This document shows positions 34,954-40,309 of a DNA stretch of 40,309 bases, one piece after another (positions within the stretch are counted from its first letter, which is position 1; each line of letters opens with the position of its first letter). The stretch comes from Acholeplasmataceae bacterium (GTDB lineage: Bacteria; Bacillota_I; Bacilli_A; Acholeplasmatales; UBA5453). A model generated the notes under the pieces. That model made no database searches. It was not told the origin of the DNA and saw only the letters and a program-made list of their open reading frames with translations. The position numbers and the translations under genes were made by a program. The stretch spans positions 1-40,309 of the forward strand of contig JAAYKO010000029.1 of NCBI GenBank assembly GCA_012522345.1, given 5' to 3'.

Positions 34954-35836
34954 CTGATTTAAGAAAAGTTTTTTTATAATGTTCAAAAGCACCTAACATT
35001 CCGGCATCGTTCCGGTGTTTCGCTAACACAACTTTTGTTCGCTCATAGAGATAAGGGGTTAGTTTCTTTTTTAAATAGGGAAGTAGTTCAGCTAAAAATT
35101 TTTGACCTCTGGCGGTTATTCCGCCTCCAATAACTATTAGTGAAGGATTAACCGCAAAAACAAGATTGGCGATTCCCGTTGCCAAATAAGTATAAAATTC
35201 TTTAACAAGCAAACCGATTTTTGGATCACCAGCATCATAGAGTTTAAAAACACTTTTGCCATCAGTTAAATTTGGATAAAGTTTTTTTGCACGGCTCACT
35301 AAAGCGCTAATCGAAGCTAACTTTTCAAAAGTTGAGTTACCCAAATGCATTTTACCCCACTCACCAACACTAAAATCATTACCTCTAAGCAAATTACCAT
35401 CAATAGTAATTGCTCCACCAATTCCTGTGCCAACAGTTAAAGCGACTACGAGATGTGAGTTTTTAGCGTTGCCTAAGTTTACTTCACAAAGAGCCATACA
35501 GTTGACATCATTGTCAACACTTACTTTTAGATTAGGTATCTGTTTGTTTAATTCTTGGCGGAAATTTAAATTTGCATAATTGTTGATTGTATCGGTGGAG
35601 TCGACAACGATTGTAGTATTGGGATCGATTGTTCCAGCAGCACTAATCGCAATTCCTGAAATTGGATATTGTTTGACCAAATCAAAGTAGATTTTCACAA
35701 TTTGGTCAATAATTGCTATTCCACCTAAATCAGCCTTAGTGGGGATGGCACTTTTAACAATAAAACTGCCACTTTGATCTAAAATACTATATTTTAAGTC
35801 AGTTCCGCCAATATCGCAGGCTAAATAAAAACTCAT
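34940..35836 (-). CDS. ROK family sugar kinase, candidate N-acetylmannosamine kinase
   Basis: A 298-residue ROK kinase: phosphate-binding ACDIGGTDLKYS (N-terminus), VDNDVNCMALCEVNLG, adenosine-side VALTVGTGIGGAI and GEWGKM. The usual ROK zinc motif CxCGxxGC after the GExG histidine region is missing (HLGNSTFEKLASISAL instead). This is also the case in the BglK-like and some ManNAc kinase-like members. Convergent with the operon containing nanE, it is the likely source of ManNAc-6-P, though glucose or another hexose is possible. ATG 35836 is used instead of 35857 because AGGAG lies seven bases upstream. Confidence 0.85.
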   Translation of the reverse strand: MSFYLACDIGGTDLKYSILDQSGSFIVKSAIPTKADLGGIAIIDQIVKIYFDLVKQYPISGIAISAAGTIDPNTTIVVDSTDTINNYANLNFRQELNKQIPNLKVSVDNDVNCMALCEVNLGNAKNSHLVVALTVGTGIGGAITIDGNLLRGNDFSVGEWGKMHLGNSTFEKLASISALVSRAKKLYPNLTDGKSVFKLYDAGDPKIGLLVKEFYTYLATGIANLVFAVNPSLIVIGGGITARGQKFLAELLPYLKKKLTPYLYERTKVVLAKHRNDAGMLGAFEHYKKTFLKSEKKR

Positions 35837-35916
35837 AACTAATCTCCTGAAAGCCAATATTTTCTCTCTTTAAAGTCATTATCTATCTCATTAAAATGCG
35901 AGTTTGTTTCGCTTAT

Positions 35917-35922
35917 ATTGTA
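35917..35922 (-). promoter_or_regulatory. Extended -10 promoter of the ROK kinase
   Basis: On the minus strand TG-A-TACAAT forms an extended -10 about 80 bp before the kinase ATG; the -35 is weak. Just downstream, at 35898-35912, lies GCGA-N7-TCGC, a small inverted repeat that could be an operator. I see nothing else in 35923-36077. Confidence 0.5.
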
Positions 35923-36077
35923 TCACATTTAGTAAATAATAACTATAATTTCTTTGGCATTGGTAGAGATAAAAACTACGAGTAACTAAAGATGCTTAAA
36001 ATAACACAATTTATTAGAAAATGCTAAATACTATTTAGTATTTAAGATAAATTTAGCAAAAAAAAGTGAAAAACTAT

Positions 36078-36106
36078 TTGAAAACGAGAAAAAACTGTGA
36101 TATCAT
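36078..36106 (+). promoter_or_regulatory. Promoter of the TrpXYZ-like ABC operon
   Basis: TTGAAA (36078-36083), 17-base spacer, TATCAT (36101-36106) with TG-A before it, so also an extended -10. Expected start near 36113, giving a leader of about 270 nt before the first ATG. Confidence 0.72.
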
Positions 36107-36165
36107 AGAGGAAATATGAAAAATGAAAAGTGATAATGATGATTAAAAAGCTTATTACAACAAAA

Positions 36166-36365
36166 TATTACTTTTTTTACTTTCAGGGAAGATATTGTGA
36201 ATAATACACTTCTGTGCTTTTACTGCTGAAAGTAAACTCATCAAATATCAAAGTGTTATTACGCAATATCTTGTTAAACAAAAGATAAAAAAAGTAATAA
36301 CACCAAATCAGAAAAAACCACTAAGACCAATGTGTTATTACTTTTATAGTAGTAGCACATTTTTT
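36166..36365 (+). promoter_or_regulatory. Structured leader RNA with competing arms, riboswitch- or attenuator-like, class unassigned
   Basis: Hairpin P1 pairs 36176-36186 with 36226-36236 (11 bp). From inside its loop, 36189-36199 can pair with 36262-36272 beyond the hairpin (11 bp, one G-U), forming a pseudoknot. Arm B (36287-36303) can pair with three partners. These are 36166-36178 (13 bp), arm A at 36253-36262 (10 bp) and arm C at 36332-36341, extended to 14 bp with 36290-36303. Arm C is also the 5' side of the terminator at 36331-36365. B with C therefore prevents termination, while A with B frees C to terminate. No T-box sequence or familiar riboswitch core is visible. A small-molecule or RNA ligand is inferred. 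Confidence 0.7.
36331..36365 (+). terminator. Conditional intrinsic terminator ahead of the ABC importer genes
   Basis: TGTGTTATTACT (36331-36342) pairs along its whole length with AGTAGTAGCACA (36348-36359), with two G-U pairs and a five-base loop, followed by six T (36360-36365). It ends five bases before AAAGGAGG of the first gene, so it lies inside the leader of its own operon. Confidence 0.82.
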
Positions 36366-36385
36366 CATTAAAAGGAGGAAGGAAA

Positions 36386-37363
36386 ATGAGGATTAAAAGA
36401 CTTTTAATGTTAGTGGTTGTAGGTTTGTTGTCGCTTGTCTTAATTGGCTGTGGCGAGAAAAAGATTGAGATTGGAATTTTACAGTATGCGGATGTTTTAG
36501 CTTTAGATGAAGCACGACAGGGCTTTATTGATGGCCTGAAAGATGCAGGCTATGAAAAGGGAAAAAATATTAACATTACAGTGTTAAACCCGCATGGAAG
36601 TTTTAGTGAAACCGAGAGTATGGCAAAAGTTTTATTAAGAAAAAGTGATTTAATCTTAGCGATTGCCACTCCAGCTGCAAGCGCGGTTGTCACTGAAGCA
36701 AAAGATCTCAATAAAAAAACACCAATTTTATTTACCGCTGTAACTGATCCGGTAGAAGCGAGTTTAATTGATTCTAATGAAAACCCGGGTGGCTACGTGA
36801 CAGGGACGAATGATATGAATCCAATTAAGGAGCAAATCGAATTAGGTCGCGAGTTATTGCCGGAAGCGACAAAACTGGGGATTTTGTATACTGCTGCCGA
36901 AGAGAACTCACAAATCCAGGCTAATATTGCGAAAATAGAAGCGGAAAAGTTACAATTTGAAGTAATTATAAAAACGATTGACTCGATAAACGATATTCAA
37001 CAAGTTGCAGGTCAATTAGCTAAACAAGTAGATTTAATTTATATTCCTACAGATAACGCGATTATCAGTTCAATTGGGATTGTCAATGAAGTTTCAATCC
37101 AACAAAAAGTTCCGATTGTAATTGCTGAAGAGAACACAGTAATAACTATTCCCGCAGTTACTTTAAGTATTAGTTATTATAATCTTGGTTATGAAACCGC
37201 TCAAATGGCAGTTCAAATTTTAAAAGATGGAGTCAAACCAAAAGATATTCCTGCAAAAGGCCTAACTCAAAACCGTTTAGTTGTTAACAAAAAACTATTA
37301 GAAAGCATCGGGATAACTGTTCCCGAATCTATTTTAAATCGTGCTGATGAGGTCTACGAATAA
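36386..37363 (+). CDS. ABC transporter substrate-binding lipoprotein (TrpX-like, PF04392 type)
   Basis: A 325-residue lipoprotein with lipobox LIGC (Cys22) and the ABC_sub_bind fold: IGILQYADVLALDEARQGF at the start of the mature part, FTAVTDPVEASL, PGGYVTGTNDM, LGILYTAAEENS and YIPTDNAIISS. These are hallmarks of the TrpX-like group. In Bacillota some members transport tryptophan under T-box control; others have different substrates. First gene of a SBP-permease-ATPase operon behind the unassigned leader. The substrate is not deducible from the protein alone. Confidence 0.92.
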   Translation: MRIKRLLMLVVVGLLSLVLIGCGEKKIEIGILQYADVLALDEARQGFIDGLKDAGYEKGKNINITVLNPHGSFSETESMAKVLLRKSDLILAIATPAASAVVTEAKDLNKKTPILFTAVTDPVEASLIDSNENPGGYVTGTNDMNPIKEQIELGRELLPEATKLGILYTAAEENSQIQANIAKIEAEKLQFEVIIKTIDSINDIQQVAGQLAKQVDLIYIPTDNAIISSIGIVNEVSIQQKVPIVIAEENTVITIPAVTLSISYYNLGYETAQMAVQILKDGVKPKDIPAKGLTQNRLVVNKKLLESIGITVPESILNRADEVYE

Positions 37364-38287
37364 ATGGGCTTCTTTGAGCAAGTTCTTTATATTTTAAAAG
37401 ACGGTATTGAATTAGGACTAATTTGGGCTTTACTTGCCCTTGGAGTATTTATCTCATTTAGAATTTTAGATTTTGCTGATTTAACTGCTGAAGGAACAAT
37501 TACACTCGGCAGTTCAATTATGGCTGTTTTATTGATTAAAACCGATAGTATTCTTTTAGGAATGCTAATCGCTTTTTCAGGTGGTTTTATTTCAGGAATA
37601 ATTACTGGTGTTCTTCACACTAAATTTAAGATTCCTCCAATTTTATCAGGAATTATTATGATGACTGCCCTATATTCTTTAAATAGGCGGATTTTAGGTA
37701 AAGCTTCAGTTTATTTAGCTGAAAATAAAACAATCTATACTTTTTTACGGACAATTATAGATAGTCCCTTTTTTGCTAAAGCTTTAACGTCTTTTAGCTT
37801 ATTGTTAATAATTGTAATAATGATTTATTTATTGTTTGGCACAGAAATTGGCATTAGTATCAGAGCGACAGGAATGAATCAAAAAATGGCTAAAGTCCAA
37901 GGCATTAACACTGATTTAATGATTATTTTTGGTCTAGCGCTTTCAAATGCCTTAATCGCCTTATGCGGTGCTTTAGTAGCTCAAAGTAATCGTTCAGCAA
38001 ACTTAGAAGTTGGGAGGGGAACGATAGTAATTGGTCTAGCTTCAATAATAATTGGCGAAATATTGTTCGGTAAAAGAACATTTAAAAATTGTTTAATTTC
38101 GGTTGTTTTAGGGAGTATTGTTTTTCAACTTTTAATTGGGATTGCAATTACAATCGGTTTAAATCCCAATGATTTAAAATTAATTCAAGCAGTTTTAATC
38201 GCTTTTATTTTAGCTGCTCCAGAAGTTAAAAAATGGCGCAAGAAAAATGGAGGGAAACAAAATGTTAAAGTTGAGCAATATATCTAA
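37364..38287 (+). CDS. ABC transporter permease (TrpY-like, BPD_transp_2 type)
   Basis: A 307-residue membrane protein with eight to nine hydrophobic helices and the family-typical start ILKDGIELGLIWALLALGVFISFRILDFADLTAEG. Its ATG directly follows the TAA of the substrate-binding protein gene with no gap, and its end overlaps the ATPase gene by 26 bp. It belongs to the same permease superfamily as branched-chain amino acid and ribose/nucleoside importers. Confidence 0.9.
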   Translation: MGFFEQVLYILKDGIELGLIWALLALGVFISFRILDFADLTAEGTITLGSSIMAVLLIKTDSILLGMLIAFSGGFISGIITGVLHTKFKIPPILSGIIMMTALYSLNRRILGKASVYLAENKTIYTFLRTIIDSPFFAKALTSFSLLLIIVIMIYLLFGTEIGISIRATGMNQKMAKVQGINTDLMIIFGLALSNALIALCGALVAQSNRSANLEVGRGTIVIGLASIIIGEILFGKRTFKNCLISVVLGSIVFQLLIGIAITIGLNPNDLKLIQAVLIAFILAAPEVKKWRKKNGGKQNVKVEQYI

Positions 38288-39041
38288 AACATTTAATCAA
38301 AACTTAGCTCCAGAAGATTTAAAAATAGCTTTAAAGGATATCAATCTGCAAATAGAAGCAGGGGAGTTTGTAACAATAATTGGTAGCAACGGTAGCGGCA
38401 AAACAACACTTTTTAATATTATAAATGGATCAATAAAGCCTGATTGTGGCAGTGTCTTTATTGACCAAAATGATGTAACAAACTTAAAAGAGTATCAAAG
38501 AGCGGAGTATATTGGGATTGTTTTTCAAGATCCACTTGTCGGCACTGCAGCGGGAATGAGCATTTTAGAAAACTTGCTATTGGCCAATATGAGAGCACGA
38601 AGAAAAACATTTAAGTGGGGTTTTAAGACTCAATTAAATGAAGCTTTTAAAAAAGAATTAAGTAAATTAAATCTTGGACTAGAAACAAGGTTAAACCAAA
38701 AGATTGGGCTTCTCTCTGGTGGTCAAAGACAAGCCTTGACACTTTTAATGGCAACCCTTAAAACACCTCAATTATTGTTGCTTGACGAACATACTGCCGC
38801 TTTAGACCCAAAGACTGCGGATACTGTTTTAAAGATTACAGAAAAAATTATTAAAGAGCATAATCTTACAACCATAATGATTACTCACAATATGCGTGAT
38901 GCTCTATTATATGGTAATCGTTTAATTATGCTCTGTGAAGGTGAGATTGTTTTAGACATAAAAGGTGAAGAAAAGAAAAAAATGTCTCTTGAGAGACTAA
39001 TCCATCTATTTTATGAAAAGAACTTGAATGTTTATTCCTAA
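38262..39041 (+). CDS. ABC transporter ATP-binding protein (TrpZ-like)
   Basis: A 259-residue ATPase with Walker A GSNGSGKT (41-48), Q-loop VFQD (87-90), signature LSGGQ (151-155), Walker B LLLLDE (171-176) and an H-loop ITHN near 204. An upstream in-frame ATG at 38247 exists, but GGAGGG lies between it and ATG 38262, which is therefore preferred. It completes the importer with the two genes before it. I see no strong terminator after it. Confidence 0.93.
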   Translation: MLKLSNISKTFNQNLAPEDLKIALKDINLQIEAGEFVTIIGSNGSGKTTLFNIINGSIKPDCGSVFIDQNDVTNLKEYQRAEYIGIVFQDPLVGTAAGMSILENLLLANMRARRKTFKWGFKTQLNEAFKKELSKLNLGLETRLNQKIGLLSGGQRQALTLLMATLKTPQLLLLDEHTAALDPKTADTVLKITEKIIKEHNLTTIMITHNMRDALLYGNRLIMLCEGEIVLDIKGEEKKKMSLERLIHLFYEKNLNVYS

Positions 39042-39089
39042 ATCGATTTTGTGTAAAACGCTTTTATCAAAAAATAGCTTAAAGTGTGA

Positions 39090-39095
39090 TAAAAT
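39090..39095 (+). promoter_or_regulatory. Extended -10 promoter of the PHP phosphatase gene
   Basis: TG-A-TAAAAT, 24 bp before the ATG; -35 not convincing. Confidence 0.4.
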
Positions 39096-39119
39096 TATGA
39101 TGGAAAAGAGGTTAACAAG

Positions 39120-39836
39120 ATGGATGAAAAACCGAAACTAATTGATATTCACACTCATATTATTCCTCATGTTGATGATGGTGCAAGCTCATTTGCTGAA
39201 TCATTAGAAATGCTAGAAATTATGATCAGAGATGGGATTACTGATGTAATTCTAACCCCGCATGTTCACTCGGGAGCGACAATCGCCGGAAGAGAAGAAC
39301 AAATCCTCCAATATCGTATTTTACAACAAAAGGCTAAAGATCTAGATATTAAGCTTTATTTTGGTAGTGAACTGAGATATCATCAAAACTTAGTAATTGA
39401 TTATGAAGCGAATTTAATGGCAAATAGCAATTACCTTTTAATCGAGTTTAGTTGGAATACCAAAACAGATGTTCATTCAATTTTACAAGCATTGATTAAT
39501 CGAGGATATAAACCAATTGTTGCCCACGCTGAAAGATATAGTTATCTAACTATGGCTGATTATTTTAAACTAAAAAAAGCAGGCAGTCTAATACAAGTTA
39601 ATGCAGGAGCTATTTTAGGTAACGAGAGGTCTTCTTGGCAACAAGTGGCAACCAGTTTAATGGCAGAAAAACTCGTCGATTTTATCGCTAGTGATACTCA
39701 CAACACAACAACTCGTTATCCTAATCTTAAACAAGCTTATGATTATTTAAAACCAAGTTTAAGCAAAAAATATTTAACAGATATCTTTTATAATAACGCT
39801 TTAAAAATTATTAAAACAGACAAAACAACCATCTAA
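39120..39836 (+). CDS. PHP-domain tyrosine-protein phosphatase (CpsB/YwqE type)
   Basis: A 238-residue PHP-family metal-dependent phosphatase: IDIHTHIIPHVDDGA (His11, His13, His17, Asp19), DVILTPHVHSG, PIVAHAERY, QVNAGAILG and DFIASDTHN supply the expected metal-binding histidines and aspartates. Relatives dephosphorylate bacterial tyrosine kinases of the CpsD/YwqD type that control capsule or exopolysaccharide export. No such kinase or polysaccharide gene is in view. SD AGAGG precedes the ATG. A histidinol-phosphatase-like alternative is less likely given length and motifs. Confidence 0.88.
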   Translation: MDEKPKLIDIHTHIIPHVDDGASSFAESLEMLEIMIRDGITDVILTPHVHSGATIAGREEQILQYRILQQKAKDLDIKLYFGSELRYHQNLVIDYEANLMANSNYLLIEFSWNTKTDVHSILQALINRGYKPIVAHAERYSYLTMADYFKLKKAGSLIQVNAGAILGNERSSWQQVATSLMAEKLVDFIASDTHNTTTRYPNLKQAYDYLKPSLSKKYLTDIFYNNALKIIKTDKTTI

Positions 39837-39865
39837 AGAATAATTTTTTTCGCTTGGATTTATCG

Positions 39866-40237
39866 TTATGAACAACTGCTCAAAGCGGCAAGTAACATAA
39901 CTGCTAAATAAATAATACCACTAATTGGAGTAAAAATAATTCCTGCAATTGTTTTATAAAGTTTCATTTCTGTAAGTTTTTTCTTAATCGCATTAATAAA
40001 GACAAACAGTAAAACAATTCCAATTATAAAATGAGGTAGATGGTAGAATAAAACAATCTGACTAAACTCAGCAATAACAACCGAATTAATTATTCCAACT
40101 TGAATATTGACCGCTGTAAAAATAAACATCACTAACCCAAACAGTAGAAGGCCGACTGTAAAGAAAAAATAAATGTTTTGAATATTTTTGGATTTATCAT
40201 CCTGTTTAACTTCTTGCTTATTCGAATCTTTTTCCAC
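39866..40237 (-). CDS. Small membrane protein, unknown function
   Basis: A 123-residue protein with a charged N-terminus (VEKDSNKQEVKQDDKSK) and three hydrophobic helices (about 24-45, 60-83, 97-119), ending in CS. I recognise no family. The frame runs to a GTG at 40246, but AAAGGA then lies only a base or two away. The GTG at 40237 has normal spacing (about ten bases) and is preferred. It is convergent with the PHP gene with 29 bp between stops and no clear terminator. Confidence 0.6.
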   Translation of the reverse strand: MEKDSNKQEVKQDDKSKNIQNIYFFFTVGLLLFGLVMFIFTAVNIQVGIINSVVIAEFSQIVLFYHLPHFIIGIVLLFVFINAIKKKLTEMKLYKTIAGIIFTPISGIIYLAVMLLAALSSCS

Positions 40238-40270
40238 AAAAAGCACATCCTTTCTCGAAAGTTAATTAGT

Positions 40271-40300
40271 ATGATAATAATATAAAAATAAGTTAAACAA
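40271..40300 (-). promoter_or_regulatory. Promoter for the small membrane protein
   Basis: On the minus strand TTGTTT (40295-40300), 18-base spacer, TATCAT (40271-40276), about 35 bp before the chosen start. Confidence 0.45.
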
Positions 40301-40309
40301 GTAAAGCAA

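Noticed and set aside
36116-36133. Leader peptide MKNEK with an upstream AGAGGA
   Set aside because: The expected transcription start is near 36113, so the ribosome site would not be in the RNA, and the peptide has no regulatory codon run.
36113-36385. T-box leader for a tryptophan-type importer
   Set aside because: The conserved T-box antiterminator sequence (AGGGTGGNACCGCG type) is absent, and the antiterminator loop does not contain it.
1-40309. Mycoplasma-type code with TGA as tryptophan
   Set aside because: TGA ends several intact genes at sensible overlaps (ATGA at 13345, for example) and tryptophan is encoded by TGG.
1-40309. Mobile element or phage island
   Set aside because: No transposase, integrase, terminal repeats or tRNA junction seen; base composition looks uniform by eye.

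Overview
The window is low-GC DNA with dense, short-spaced operons. It uses TGA as a stop (at 13346, 16652, 31027 and 31719, for example), so the standard bacterial code applies. There are many lipoproteins with Asn/Gly-rich linkers after the lipobox cysteine, Gram-positive style Shine-Dalgarno sites and TTGACT/TATAAT promoters. Together these suggest a Bacillota or Mycoplasmatota-type bacterium, for example an Acholeplasma- or Izemoplasma-like lineage that kept the standard code. The exact taxon is inference. I saw no rRNA, tRNA, CRISPR array, transposase or phage gene.

Left flank (1-4870, minus strand): housekeeping-type genes. These are an RtcB RNA ligase, a GltS-type sodium/glutamate symporter, a PlsC-type acyltransferase, a small zinc-ribbon protein and an AlkA-type DNA glycosylase.

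Centre (4975-35836): about 31 kb that reads as one carbohydrate-utilisation locus. A GntR/HutC-family regulator comes first, then an exported phosphodiester glycosidase (NAGPA fold family). A near-consensus promoter at 7603-7631 follows, with a GT-N-TA-N-AC operator core at its start point. Then come 18 more same-strand genes: a lipoprotein, a YesL-like protein, two incomplete carbohydrate ABC importers (two solute-binding proteins and four permeases, no ATPase), an NHL/TPR membrane protein, a Yip1-like protein, a DUF5696 protein, two lipoproteins of an unrecognised family, a DUF4127 protein, an alpha/beta hydrolase, an FAD oxidoreductase, a cytosolic member of the same unrecognised family, NanE (ManNAc-6-P epimerase), a second copy of the first lipoprotein, and a cytosolic phosphodiester glycosidase. 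A convergent ROK sugar kinase closes the locus, sharing a bidirectional terminator. The proposed logic is that exported proteins bind and trim a phosphodiester-linked amino-sugar glycan, the ABC systems import fragments, and the cytosolic copies plus FAD/DUF4127/hydrolase proteins finish it. ROK kinase and NanE would then feed ManNAc into GlcNAc-6-P. No sialic acid lyase is present, so the ManNAc source may not be sialic acid. The substrate is inference.

Right flank (35837-40309): a TrpXYZ-like ABC importer (lipoprotein, permease, ATPase) lies behind a roughly 270-nt leader. The leader holds a possible pseudoknot and four mutually competing complementary arms that end in an intrinsic terminator, which looks like a riboswitch or attenuator that I could not assign to a known class. 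A CpsB/YwqE-type PHP phosphatase and a small membrane protein follow.

The two best leads are the unassigned leader RNA at 36113-36385, and the glycan locus with its paired exported and cytosolic paralogues and its unrecognised three-copy protein family.
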